Positions 35,131 through 46,136 of a stretch of 64,000 bases of DNA are shown in pieces. The first letter of the stretch is position 1. Each line of letters begins with the position of its first letter. The DNA is from Eriocheir sinensis. Its lineage: Eukaryota > Arthropoda > Malacostraca > Decapoda > Varunidae. Position numbers and translations under genes: made by a program. Below the pieces are notes generated by a model. That model saw only the letters and a program-made list of their open reading frames with translations, was not told the origin of the DNA and did not search any database. The stretch spans positions 17,279,345 to 17,343,344 of the forward strand of contig NC_066543.1 of the NCBI RefSeq assembly GCF_024679095.1. Direction: 5' to 3'.

Positions 35131-35227
35131 GTGGTGCATGAGACGGCTTGGGGACACGAACCCTCGCCCGTGTGTAGAATTGGCGCAGCGCTCTGGTGGT
35201 CTCGCAAGCACAGACATTATGGAGAAC
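35131..35227 (+). CDS. Candidate internal exon, product unknown
   Basis: A strong acceptor (long pyrimidine tract, ctctcctcag) precedes 97 bp of balanced GC-rich sequence ending at a weak donor, gagaac|gtataa. Two frames are open; one reads WCMRRLGDTNPRPCVELAQR. A direct join to the 32011-32081 candidate exon would meet a stop after three codons, so if both are real they are not adjacent exons. No family resemblance. Confidence 0.2.
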
Positions 35228-35349
35228 GTATAATTTTGCCCTCTCCTTCCCCTCCCTTCCCACTCTTCCCTTCCTCCACCGCCTCCTCCTCCTCCACTTC
35301 ACCTTACCCCCAATGCAGCCTGACACACTTCCCCACCACACACAGACAC

Positions 35350-35645
<296 letters not shown>

Positions 35646-35949
35646 TAAACTCCACCACTAAACACACATTCCGGATGGGCAGGTTACAGTACCGCCTCAA
35701 GATATATTCTCACGCATTAAGAACACCACCGATCCTTTCCTTCCAGTCACCGCCCCTCCCTCCCCTCCCACCCCCCTCCTCTCGCTGCCCCACCCTTCCC
35801 TCTCTCCGCCTGCTTTCCCTTCCTCATGTTGACTTAATTTCTTTCACTTCACCTCTTTCTTCACGGTAAAAGAGAGAGAGAGGGAAAGATAGACAGATAA
35901 GTGGATAGATAGATAGAGAGAGAAGAGACTCCACTCAATAACAAAATAG

Positions 35950-36438
35950 TCTTATCCCGTTTCTTATTTTATCTCTTCCTGTACATCGTTACTTCATATT
36001 CTTCCTCCCTCCTTTCCCCTTGACCATCTCTCCCTCCATCCTGTTTATATATAATGTAAGCAAGCCTTTTCTTCCATTCCTTCCTCTACATTCATTTCCT
36101 GTTCTCTCACTTCTTCCACTCCATTTCTGGATATTTCAAAGCCTTTTACTCTATTTTCCTCCCCTACATTCTTCCTTTGTTTCCTCCCTTCGTCCATCCC
36201 CCGTTTCTATACTTTTTAACGCTTTTCTTCCATTTCTTTCCCTATATTCTTCCTTTCTTTCCTCCCTTTCTCCATCCCCTTATTACCTATCTTCCTTCCT
36301 TCCTTCCTACCTATCTTCCTTCCTTCCTTCCTTCCTTCCTTCCTTCCTTCCTTCCTTCCCTCTATCCTCTCTTCTTCTTTCCTTCCTCCCTTCCTTCATT
36401 TGATTCTTCCTTCCATTCATTTTTTCTCCTTTCCAACG
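35950..36438. repeat. Pyrimidine-rich minisatellite and (TTCC)n
   Basis: Units with ctata.ttcttcctttctttcctcc and tatact.tttaacgc.tttcttcc repeat at about 36140-36290, and one such unit resumes at 36775 after the SINE. A nearly pure TTCC array lies at about 36295-36360. Confidence 0.82.
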
Positions 36439-36767
36439 ACGGTGGCTGAGTGGTTAGCGTGCGGGCCCGCATTCACCGCGCCATGGACGACGTTGGTTCG
36501 AATCCGCCCGCTACCACCTGGGATTTTTCAGTCACCGCCGAGTGGCCGAAGACTACCCACATGCTGCCCTGAAGACCACCCATCAACCCGGACTCTAGAA
36601 GAAACCGTCCAAGTGAATCAAGAATGAGTTCCGGGGGCCAGCATCAACCAAGCATAAATGGCGCCACTATAAAAATTGCCTGCGCCATGATGGGCTTGGG
36701 CCGACCACCAGGCCCCTGAAGAGAGCCTACCGCCGCTACAGGCGAAGACATAAAAAAAAAAAAAAAA
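36439..36767 (+). mobile_element. tRNA-derived SINE with poly-A tail, copy 1
   Basis: The 5' part has a polymerase III A box, tggctgagtgg (36443-36453), and a B box, ggttcgaatcc (36495-36505), 52 bp apart as in a tRNA. A unique body of about 240 bp follows, including ctgggatttttcagtcaccg, atgctgcc.tgaagaccacc and atcaacccggactctaga, ending in gcgaagacataaaa and a run of 16 A. The tRNA-like head resembles long-variable-arm tRNAs, but no cloverleaf is maintained, so it is not a tRNA gene. The insertion point can be inferred from an unoccupied related sequence near 34900. Flanking target-site duplications are not obvious. Confidence 0.88.
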
Positions 36768-36985
36768 TTCCCCATCTCTATACACTTTAACGTTTTTCTT
36801 CCATTTTTTCCCCTACATTCTTCCCTAATTATTTTCTCTCGCCTCCAGGCCCTTATGCTCACCCCGTCACCCACTCACCCTTTCCCTATTTTACTGCTCC
36901 TTCCCCCTTCCCCCTTCACGCCCCTTTCTGTACGGCCCGGGGCAGCGTAAGAAAGGCCTGGGGAAGGGACTCGCCTCAAAAAGAC
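36768..36985. other. Continuation of the interrupted minisatellite, then unique sequence
   Basis: Pyrimidine-rich sequence resumes with atacactttaacgtttttcttcc, matching the array left of the SINE. 36850-36985 is unique and C-rich. Confidence 0.6.
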
Positions 36986-36989
36986 CCTC

Positions 36990-37770
36990 ATATCCCCGCG
37001 GGGACGAAGGAGAAAGGGACTAAGAAAGATGGGCCGGAGGAAGGAAGGTGGAAGGAAGGGAACACAGGAAAAGGAAGAAGAGGATAGGAATGAAAGGGAG
37101 GAAAGGGGAAGTGAAGCAGATAGAAAGGGCGAAGGAAAAAAAGGAAGGAGAAGAAAAAGACGAAGAAGAAAGGGAAGTAGAAGGAATGGGCAAAGAAGGA
37201 ATGGGCGAAGAAGGACAGGACGAAGAAGGAAGGGATCAAGACGGAAGGGAAATGGGAGGATTAGAAACACAAGAAAGGGAGGTAGAAGGATGGAATGAAG
37301 AAGAGAGGAAAACAGAAGGAAGGAAGGTAAGAGGAAGTGAAGCAAATGGAATGAACCAAGAAAAAAGGGAAGAAAAAGAAAGAGATGAAAAAACAAGGGA
37401 AGAAAAAGGAAGGGAAGAAAAAAGAAGGGACGAAAAAGGAAGGGACGAAAAAGGAAGGGAAGAAAAAGGAAGGGACGAAGAGGGAAGGAAGGGTCAAGGA
37501 AGGAAGGAAAGCGGAAGGAAGAAAAATACAAGAAAGGGAGGCAAGAAGAAGGGAAGCAGATGACACGGACGAAGAAAGAAGCGAAGAAGAAGGAAGAGAC
37601 GAAGAGGGAAGGGACGAAGAAGGGAAGCAGAAGGAATTAAGGTAGAAGATAGGGAAGCAAGAGGAAGGGAAGCAGATGGCACGGACGAAGAAAGAAGCGA
37701 AGAAGAAGGAAGAGACGGAGAGGGAAGGGACGAAGCAAAAAGGGAAGCAGAAGGAAGGGGAAAGGAATAA
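36990..37770 (+). repeat. Purine-rich minisatellite, ~15-bp GGAAGGGACGAAAAA unit
   Basis: Long runs of ggaagggacgaaaaa, ggaagggaagaaaaa and gaaggaatgggcgaag words. A block at about 37560-37645 (gcagatg.cacggacgaagaaagaagcg) is repeated at about 37672-37750. The Lys/Glu/Gly frames on the plus strand and Phe/Leu/Pro frames on the minus strand look like repeat proteins but have the composition of the DNA repeat. Confidence 0.9.
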
Positions 37771-38032
37771 AAACTGAAATGTGAGTAACGTTAATGCCTG
37801 CACAGAGACATCAGGTGTACAAGCAGGTGTAGATGTGTGAATAATAGTAACACTCAGGTAGGCAGGGAGGTAGACAGGTGTAGTTTTATGTATATGTATG
37901 AGCGAACAGATATTACAGTGTACACAGCTAGACAGACAGACAGGGAAGCAGACAGACAGACAGACAAACAGAGACAGACAGAAACCTAAATTCACACAGG
38001 GAGAAGCAGTCACTCGATCGGTTATTAGTCTA

Positions 38033-38035
<3 letters not shown>

Positions 38036-38075
<40 letters not shown>

Positions 38076-38132
38076 TTTCTCCGACACCTGCGAAGCATCA
38101 CCTGAGTCACTCCAATTGCCAGTAAAATTACC

Positions 38133-38228
<96 letters not shown>
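38036..38228. repeat. (AC)n and (GA)46 arrays
   Basis: AC at 38036-38070 and GA at 38137-38227. GACA words precede them at 37925-37980. Confidence 0.96.
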
Positions 38229-38231
<3 letters not shown>

Positions 38232-38574
38232 GGGGGTGAAGAAACCGATCGACCGACCTACTAAAAATCAAACAAACAGAAAGAAAAGTAAAACATAATA
38301 AACAGACAAATACAAACAAATGCATCAAAGTTATAATTCCGTAGACTATAAAACATTTAAAACCAACACTCACAAACACAAACAAATAAACAAACACACA
38401 CACATTCAAGCACACCCTTCTTCCCCCCTCCCCCCCTCCCTCCTCCTCTTCAGCCATGCACACACGAGGTAAATAACAGGTGGCGGCGAGGGGGTCTACC
38501 TGTCTATGGCCTGAACACCTGTCGCCGCGCAGCCCTCACCGTCTGGCACCAAGACCTGCGCTGGGATGCATGCG

Positions 38575-39200
38575 CTGGGGGGGGGGGGGTAGCAGGGAGG
38601 GAGGGAGAGGGATAGGAAGAGAGGGAGGGACAGCAGGAGGTAGGTGTCAAAGAGAAAGAGGAATGTTGTGTGGGTATGCATAACTGGTCAGGAGGAAAAG
38701 GATAGAGGGAGGAAGGGAGGAGAGGAAGAAAGGAGGAAGGGTTGGAGGGAAGGAGGGAGAGAGAGAAACCAGGAGGCGGGTGTCATAGGGAGAGAGGAAG
38801 GTTGTGTGGGCATGTAACTGGTTGGGAGGCAAAGGACTGAGGGAGGGAGGGAGGAAAGAAGGGATGGAGAGAGGGAGGTGGAAGTCAATAGGGGAGAGAA
38901 AGGTTGCGTGGGGATATATTTACTGGATGGGAGGCAAAGGATTGAGAGGGGGAAGGAAGGAAGATGAAAGAGAAAGAGGGAGGGAGGAAGGTGGACAGCA
39001 GGAGGTGGATGTCAGTGGGGGAGGGGAAGGTTGTGTGGGTGTTTTATTGAGTGGGTTGCACGGGGTTAAGGGAGGGACGAATGAAGGTGGAGAGGAGAAA
39101 GGGAGAAAATAGAAGGACGGAGGGAGGGAGGGAGGGACAGCAGGAGGTGGATGTCAAAGGGAAAGAGGAAGGTCGAGTGGAGATGCAACACGGAATGAAG
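38575..39200 (+). repeat. Diverged 105-145-bp purine-rich tandem repeat, five copies
   Basis: A landmark of the form gt.gtca.a.gg.agaggaa(g/t)gttg.gtggg occurs near 38643, 38778, 38880, 39007 and 39149, followed by gg.aggcaaagga.tgagg and gggagggagggagg blocks. A run of about 14 G lies at 38577-38590. Confidence 0.87.
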
Positions 39201-39204
39201 AGGA

Positions 39205-39430
39205 GAGGAAGATAGAAGAAAGGAAGGTAAGAGGAAGTGAAGCAAATGGAATGAACCAAGAAAACAAGGAAGAAAAAGAAAAAGAAGAAAAAGGAAGGGA
39301 CGAAAAAGGAATGGACGAAGAAGGAAGGGAGGCAGAAGGAAGGGTCTAAAACGGAAGGAAAGCGGAAGGAAGGGAAACACAAGAAAGGGAGGCAGAAGGA
39401 ATGAACGCAGAAGGAATTGAGGGGAGGGAG
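39205..39430 (+). repeat. Duplicate of part of the 37-kb purine array
   Basis: aaggtaagaggaagtgaagc and the following aaatggaatgaaccaagaaa occur here at about 39227 and also at about 37325. About 100 bp of flanking sequence is alike. Direct orientation, 1.9 kb apart. Confidence 0.85.
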
Positions 39431-39606
39431 GGAAATGGTTGAGGGGAGGAGGAAGAAAGAGAAAAGAAAGAAAGGGAAGGACTGAGAGAATGTATGCAAG
39501 GGGGAATGGACAGAGGGAAAGGGATCAAAGGATGGTTGGTGGAAAAAGGGAAGGGGGAACGCGGGGAGGGGGCAGAATAGGCTATGATACATAAGTAATA
39601 AATGAG

Positions 39607-39609
<3 letters not shown>

Positions 39610-39669
<60 letters not shown>

Positions 39670-39945
39670 CTACAGAAAATGAGAGACGAGAGGGAGGAGG
39701 AGGAGGAGGAGGAGGAGGCGTCGGTGAGTGGGAGTGAAGGAAGGGAGAAAGGAAAGGAGAGAAATAAAAAGGAAGAGGCGTGCGGGTGGGAACGAAGGAA
39801 GGAAAACAAGGAGGACTGAATGAGTAGTGACACGGCTGAATGGCTGATACGGGCAGTGTGTGAGGGAGAGGCAGTGATGTGTGAGGGAGAGAGTTGAGGT
39901 GGAGGCTTGTTAGGAGGAGGAGGAGGAGGAGGAGGAGGAGGAGCA
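39610..39945. repeat. (GT)27 and (GGA)n arrays
   Basis: GT at 39610-39664, GGA at 39698-39719 and again at 39912-39942, with purine-rich sequence between. Confidence 0.93.
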
Positions 39946-40026
39946 TATTCCATAATCACACACGATCAGGAAGGTAAGGAGGGCGTGAGGCCGCGGCGGG
40001 AACAGAAAGGTGAGGCGAGTCCGTGC

Positions 40027-40031
<5 letters not shown>

Positions 40032-40060
<29 letters not shown>
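40032..40060. repeat. (GT)15 microsatellite
   Basis: A short pure GT array. 39946-40031 and 40061-40440 are mostly unique, including an AAT/AAAT-rich patch at 40095-40215; no gene recognised. Confidence 0.93.
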
Positions 40061-40061
<1 letters not shown>

Positions 40062-40439
40062 AGCGGGGAGCGGCACTGTCAGAAGGCGTGTGAAAGGAAA
40101 ACAGATTAAGTAGAATAAAACAAATATTCAAATAGTAAATAAATGAATAACAGTAATAATGGACATCAGTAAATAATAATAGTTAAATAAATAATAGAGA
40201 AATAAATAAATAGTTGCCAGTTTCTAAGACAACACATGAGCCTTGGCGGTGGTCGGGGCGGGTGTGTTTTGTGGGGCAGCTAATGCGTGTCCTCTGTGCC
40301 GCTTTGCCTTCGTTGCCTGTGTTGGCGGAAGTGTTTTTCCCCTCGCCGCTCCTTTCCAGCCCATTAGTTGATATAATTTTTTTTTTTATAGTGTTTAGAG
40401 CAATTGCCGTGTTATCTTCGCATGAATAAGTCAGTCAGT

Positions 40440-40731
40440 CGAAAGTGTTTCTCCATTTGTTTATGTATCTATCAACCTATATATCAGTCTCTCTATATCT
40501 CTATCTATTTATCTATCTATCTATCTATCAATCTATCCATTTATCATCTATCTGTTTACCTATCTATCTGTCTATCAATCTATCTATCCAATCTGGCTGG
40601 GTAAGGGTCTAATTTTCTATCTATCTATCTATCTACCTATCTATCTATTTGTCTATCTATCTATCTATCTACCTATCTATCAATCTATCTATCCATCTAT
40701 CTATCTATGTATCTCTCTATCTATCTATCCA
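40440..40731. repeat. (TCTA)n array abutting the second SINE
   Basis: Interrupted TCTA/TCAA/TCCA units, densest at 40610-40728. The array ends exactly where the T run (poly-A on the other strand) of the SINE begins. Confidence 0.94.
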
Positions 40732-41044
40732 TTTTTTTTTTTTTACGTCTTCGCCTGTGGGGCCGGTAGGCTTGTTTGGAGGGGTCTGATGGTATGGACC
40801 AGCCCGTTGTGGCGCAGCAAGTGTATTAAGTGGCGCTATCTTGCATTGGCACATGCTGCCCCCCGGAGCTCATCTTTAATCCTAGAGTCTAGAGTCCGGG
40901 TTGATAGGTGGTCTTCTGGACAGCATGTGTGTAGTCTTAAGCCACTTGGCGGCGGCTGAAAAATCCCAGCTCGGTGTCACCGGACGGGGCGCGAACCATC
41001 GTCCTGAACGCGGCGCCGTCACGCTATCCACTCAGCCACCGCCT
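40732..41044 (-). mobile_element. tRNA-derived SINE, copy 2, reverse orientation
   Basis: The reverse complement of the 36.4-kb SINE: A box at 41028-41038, B box GGTTCGCGCCC at 40987-40997, body with ctgggatttttcag, atgctgtccagaagaccacc and atcaacccggactctaga, and tail at the T run 40732-40744. It differs from copy 1 by many substitutions and a variant middle section (about 75% alike by eye), so the family has been active over a long period or has subfamilies. The B box is CpG-decayed. Confidence 0.87.
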
Positions 41045-41149
41045 CCCCCCTCTATGTGCGTGTTAACAAAAAATTATCTCATAAATTGTCTGGTGAATTC
41101 ACCTGCTTGTTTAGCTTATTATTTTCCGCTAGCCTTGCGGCACCACGCC

Positions 41150-41590
41150 CGCCCGTCAAGTGGCTGATCGAGATGTTAAATCGCGGCCGCTCCTCCCGCG
41201 GCGCCCCGTGCAGGTGCGGTGTTGGCGGGCGGCCAGTGCTCCACGCCACGCCCGCTGCGTGTTGAGGTTATAAGGGTAAGGGTGAAGGTGTGGAGGAAGC
41301 GAGAGAAAATGAAAGAACCAAGAAAGAGGAGAATGAGTGAGCAGGTGTTGGAGCGACTGAGTGAGTGAGAAAGGGAAAAGAAGAGCCGAGAGAGGAAATA
41401 CTCACCGACCGGCAAGCAATGCGAGCAAACACGCGGCAAATCATCTCCTCGTGACGCACAGGCCAACAGCTGCGCCAACACACTGATGACACCGCGCCGA
41501 GCCGGGCGTCGCTGCACGCAAAACGGCGCCGCACAGGCACGGCGCATTTTTTGCGACACTCAGGCGAATAATTTGTTTGTGGAGGAGGAA
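41150..41590 (-). promoter_or_regulatory. CpG-rich stretch with candidate minus-strand first exon
   Basis: Two CG-dense segments (41180-41255 and 41400-41550) flank a purine-rich tract. On the minus strand the donor CGGTCG|GTGAGTATTT has its exon side ending at 41406. An ATG at 41547 gives 47 open codons up to it, starting MRRACAAPFC and Arg/Cys/Ala-rich; a second frame is also open. No protein family is recognised, and the promoter is inferred from CpG density only. Confidence 0.33.
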
Positions 41591-41771
41591 CATTAGCAGG
41601 GATTACCCAGGAGCGAGGAAGGAAGCGAGGAAGGGAGGGAAGGCGTGGAAGAATAAACAATAGAAAAAAGGAAGTAAGATGTAAGGGAAAAGTGGAGTGA
41701 GGGAGGAAAGGTATGAAAGGACAAGGGTATAAACCTTAACCCCATCTTTACTCATGCACCTAGCCACATTA

Positions 41772-41779
41772 CCACTACG

Positions 41780-41816
<37 letters not shown>

Positions 41817-41847
41817 TTACTACTTCTACTACTACTACTGATACTAT

Positions 41848-41889
<42 letters not shown>

Positions 41890-41928
41890 TACTACTACTA
41901 CTATTACTACTACTACTACTACTACTCA
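41772..41928. repeat. (ACT)~50 array
   Basis: ACT/CTA triplets with ATT, TTCT and GAT interruptions. The Leu and Ser runs encoded are artefacts. Confidence 0.96.
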
Positions 41929-42064
41929 GAGGGATATAGAGGTGGTGAGGCTCGGCCAGCTTAGATCTTAGAGTTTGGTGAAAAATATACAATAAACATA
42001 AACTTATTAACTTATTTTAAATCCTACAAGCCTTCCGCCACGAGGACCATGTGGAGTGAAAGCT

Positions 42065-42200
42065 AACGAGATGGATAAATGGATAGATAGATAATTAGAT
42101 AGATATACAGAGACAGACAGACAGACAGATAGATATATAGATAGATAGTTAGGTAGTTAGATAGATAGATAGAAATGGATAGATAGATAGATAAATTGAG
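42065..42200. repeat. Degenerate (GATA)n
   Basis: GATA units mixed with GACA and GTTA. Confidence 0.92.
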
Positions 42201-42289
42201 TAGGAGAGGATCACGAAACCTTTGGAGGATATTATACTGAGGTCACATTTCAAGGTCACGGAAGGACGGTAACTGTGATGGGCATAATG

Positions 42290-42735
42290 AAGGAGGAGGA
42301 GGAGGAGGAGGGCGAGGAGGAGAGGAGAGGAGGAAGAGGAGGATGGGCAGGAGGCTCACGTTCTCCGGAAAGTCCACGTCTCGCAGTTCTGAGAAAGTGA
42401 TGTCAAATGCAGAATAGTAAATGATGTGTAAAAAGGAACGGAAGAAGAAGGAGAAGAAGAAGAAGAAGAAGAAGAAGAAGAAGAAGAAGAAGAAGAAGAA
42501 GAAGAAAAAAAAAGAAGACGAAGAAGAAGAAAAGGAAGAAAAACAAGAAGAAGAACAAAAAAGAAAAAAAAAGAACAAGAGGAAAAAGTATAAGATAAAA
42601 AAGAACAAGTACAAACACAAGAGCAGGTGGAAAAATAAGAAGAAACAATAACACGAACAACAAAATAAGAAAAGGAAATCAGCCTCAAAACGCAAACCAA
42701 TTATGAATGAATGAATGAATGAATGAATGAGTGTA
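42290..42735 (+). repeat. (GGA)n, (GAA)22 and (GAAT)n arrays in purine-rich DNA
   Basis: GGA at 42293-42345, GAA at 42441-42508 and GAAT at 42704-42730. The poly-Lys and poly-Ser/Phe frames are artefacts. Confidence 0.93.
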
Positions 42736-42844
42736 AAAGAAAAGTGAAAAGATAAAGACAGGAAGACACGAACAGGTGAGCGAGAATGAGACAGAGACAA
42801 TAGAATGGGCTAAAGATTCAATTAAACACAGGTACGGAACACTC

Positions 42845-43250
42845 AACTTTCTCTTCCTATCCTGGACCTATCATTAAGAATCTCTCCTTCCTCCCTTCCT
42901 CCCTCCCTTTATCTCTCCATGCTCCCATTCCTCCATTCAACAGTCTCACACAACCTCATTTTCTCCTGTCCCATAACCCTCCTCTCCTCCTCTATTTCAT
43001 TCATACTCTTCTTTTCTACCTTCTCTATCGGTCCGCGCTTCGTCCCTTCTTAAGCTCCTGTAATTTCGCCTACTTTTTTTCATCTCCTTATCTTCCCTAT
43101 CTAAACTTTCTTCTTTCATTTTTTTCCCTATTTCCTTCATTTTCTTCTTCTTCATCTTCTTCTTCTTTTTCTTCTTCTTCTTCGTCTTCTTCTTCTTCTT
43201 TTTCTACCTACAATTCTCCTCCTCCTCCTCCACCTCAACCTTCTCCTCCA
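42845..43250. repeat. Pyrimidine-rich block with (CTT)n
   Basis: CCCT/CCTT words, then a CTT array at 43143-43204 and a CCT patch to 43230. Positions 43251-43470 are unique with nothing recognised. Confidence 0.85.
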
Positions 43251-43469
43251 CTTTACCACCTCTCACTCGTGTCTCTTTCCTGCTGCGTCCTTTCCCAGCC
43301 TCGCCGTGTTGACCAAGTTGCCTCAGTGGTTGCCTAAGGTCAGTCATCCCACGTCCCGGCGTTGCCCTACTAGGAAGGCTGGCACGGTCCTACGTCACGG
43401 GATGACTGGAAGGTTGGGTTGAAGGATGACTGAAGGAATCCCCAACACTCCCTGCGCCCCACTCGTCTC

Positions 43470-44150
43470 GTCTTCTCTCCTTCCTTCCTTCTTTCCTTTT
43501 TTTTTATGTATATATATTTTTTTCTTAAGTACTTTTTTTTCATCTAATTTCCCTCCTTCCTTTTTTCCGCCTCCCTTCGTTTTTTTTCTCTGTTATTCTT
43601 CTTTCTTTTCATCTTTCTCCATTTCTTGCTTTCTTCCCTTCCTGTCTGTCCTCTGTTCTTGCATTTTTGTTGTTGTTTTATCGCCTATTCGCTGCTTCTT
43701 TATCTTTGTTTTGATATTTTTTGTAATTATTATTTTTTCTGTGTCCCTTTCTATTTTTCTATATTTTTCCTCTTTCAGTCATTTCCTTTTCCAGCTGTCC
43801 TCGATTATTTCCTCTTTCCTCTCTGTCCTCTTTCTTCTTTCTTCCTCTCATCTTCATTTTATTTATTTCCTCCGTTGCCTCCCTCTCTGCCTTTTTTCCC
43901 CTTTCCTCTTCCTTACATCTTCATCCATCTCTCTCCCTGTCTCCCTTCCTTCATATGTCACCCTTCTTCTCATCCTCTCTCACCCCTTTTTCTAACCTCC
44001 ACCCCTCCCTTCCTCATCCATCTTCGTTTTCCTCTCCCTCTCTCAGCCTCTCCTTCCCTTCTTCCTCTTCTTCTTTCTCACGTTCCAACCTCCTCTCCTT
44101 CACATTATCCTCCTCTTCTACCTTCTCTCTTTTGCATACATTTTCCATTT
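43470..44150. repeat. Pyrimidine/T-rich block
   Basis: About 680 bp of TTTC/TCC-rich sequence. The Ser/Phe/Leu frames of up to 189 codons are composition artefacts. Confidence 0.78.
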
Positions 44151-44164
44151 TGTTAATATTCTGC

Positions 44165-44581
<417 letters not shown>

Positions 44582-44599
44582 CTTAGATCGGTATTATAA

Positions 44600-44765
44600 G
44601 ACACGTTCGTTTCTAAAGGTCAAAGAAAGGGTCAGTCGGGTTCTAATGAGTGTTTCTTGAGGTTCACGGTACAGAAGAAGGGTCACACTACTACCAGGGT
44701 CATAAAACTACTACTGGAAATGCCCACCACTCCCACGAAAGCCTGGTCAAAAATGTGTTCTTGGG
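44600..44765 (+). mobile_element. Dispersed repeat family B, copy 2
   Basis: Carries the same ordered blocks as the copy at 16130-16312 (atgagtgtttctt, ttcacggtacagaag, gggtcataaaactact, acgaaagcctggtc) and is followed by gtgttcttgggcggcg. It lies immediately right of a GA array. Confidence 0.65.
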
Positions 44766-45028
44766 CGGCGAAAAGTCTAATTATACGACCCATAATCTCT
44801 CTTACTTCCTGCTCCCTCAATACAACTCCCTCTCGGCCACACTCTCACACGCTCTCTCCCTCTCTTCGTCTCTGTATCTCTGCCCTAATACACACGCAAA
44901 GAGGAAGATGCACGCGTGAAATCTGACCGGTCGATGTCTCAAAGGGAGCGATCAATATCACTTACACTTTCTCCTTTAAAAGAGTCTAAGCAGAAAGGAA
45001 GGAAAGTGGGTGGTTGGTTAAGGAGTAG
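44766..45028. other. Unique sequence, no gene recognised
   Basis: Short overlapping frames only. Contains tctctccctctct-type pyrimidine words. Confidence 0.4.
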
Positions 45029-45090
45029 TTTTTTTTTTTTCACAACAAAGGAGGCAGCACAGGGGCACACAATAAAGGAAACAATAATAA
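45029..45090 (-). mobile_element. Dispersed repeat family A, reverse 3' end
   Basis: A run of T, then cacaacaaaggaggcagc and acaggggcacac, is the reverse complement of the family A 3' end (gcccttgagctgcctcctttgttgtgaaaa-like). It adjoins aataataaa sequence. Confidence 0.58.
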
Positions 45091-45239
45091 ACCGATATCC
45101 TGATTCATCTCAACTCCCTTGGATTCCTTTTGCTACACCCTTCCCATTCATTTGTTTTTATCTCTTTCGCCAGTGTTTTCGGCCTTGCGTTATTTTAATC
45201 GTTGCTTATCTCTGGACATAAAGATAAAATAATAGTAAT

Positions 45240-45535
45240 GATATGGGTTGAGTGACGAATAGACAGACAGATGATAAGAAAAATATATATATATAAAAAT
45301 GGATACCAACCAACCTACCAACGTACATACCAACCTACCTACATACATACACACAGGCAGACAGACAGACATGGGAAGATGGAAAAATAAACATGAATAC
45401 ATAGATACATAAATGGGCAGATACTGATAAAAAGATAGACAGGAGTATAATTATGAAAACAGACAAATATAACAGACATAACAGACAGGAAGGTAGACAG
45501 ACAGGCAGACAGGCGGGCAGGTGGACAGCGGCAGG
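45240..45535. repeat. Degenerate GACA/CATA/ACCAACCT tract
   Basis: Tetranucleotide-type words without a pure array. No gene recognised. Confidence 0.65.
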
Positions 45536-45622
45536 TAACGGTTGGTGGCCATATTTAAACAAACAGGTAAAACAGAATATCATGCAGATTCTCAAGAAAA
45601 CAGGTATTTCCACTTACATCAG

Positions 45623-45626
<4 letters not shown>

Positions 45627-45680
<54 letters not shown>
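45627..45680. repeat. (CT)27 microsatellite
   Basis: A pure CT array. Confidence 0.96.
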
Positions 45681-45683
<3 letters not shown>

Positions 45684-45744
45684 GTTTGTATCATATTCTT
45701 ATTTTCTTATTACCTTTAACTTGTTTGTGCACAGTGTTAGTTTT

Positions 45745-45912
45745 TTCTTGTTCTTTATCTTCCCGTTCATTATATTTCCTGTTCTTTTCCTTTTTAACAC
45801 TTGTTTTATCTTGTTTCTTTCTATTTGTTTACTCTTTGCGTCTTGTTTTTCTCTTTTTCTTCCTTTCTTCTTCCACTTCTGGTTTTTGTTCTGGTTTTTG
45901 TTCTCGCTCTCG

Positions 45913-45983
<71 letters not shown>

Positions 45984-46037
45984 CTTTTTCTTCATCTTCT
46001 TCTTCTTCTTCTTCTTCTTCTTCTGCTTCTTCTTCAT
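45745..46037. repeat. Compound (GTT)24-(CTT)15 and duplicated T-rich segment
   Basis: GTT units cover 45912-45982 and change to CTT units to 46034. The upstream segment 45748-45803 (tctt.atatttcctgttctt and flanks) is repeated at 46580-46637. Confidence 0.92.
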
Positions 46038-46136
46038 ATTTGACGGTTAACAACCAAATCCCACCAAAAGAAAACACTGGAATGCAGAAACTTGTTCAAA
46101 TATAAAATTAAAGCAAATATGGAAGCTTAACCACAG

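Noticed and set aside
36439..36515. A tRNA gene (A and B boxes at normal spacing)
   Set aside because: The acceptor and anticodon stems do not pair and the sequence continues into a conserved body with a poly-A tail shared by a second copy, so it is a SINE head.
37029..37645. Lys/Glu/Gly-rich repeat proteins up to 171 codons
   Set aside because: They follow the 15-bp purine repeat and both strands are equally open.
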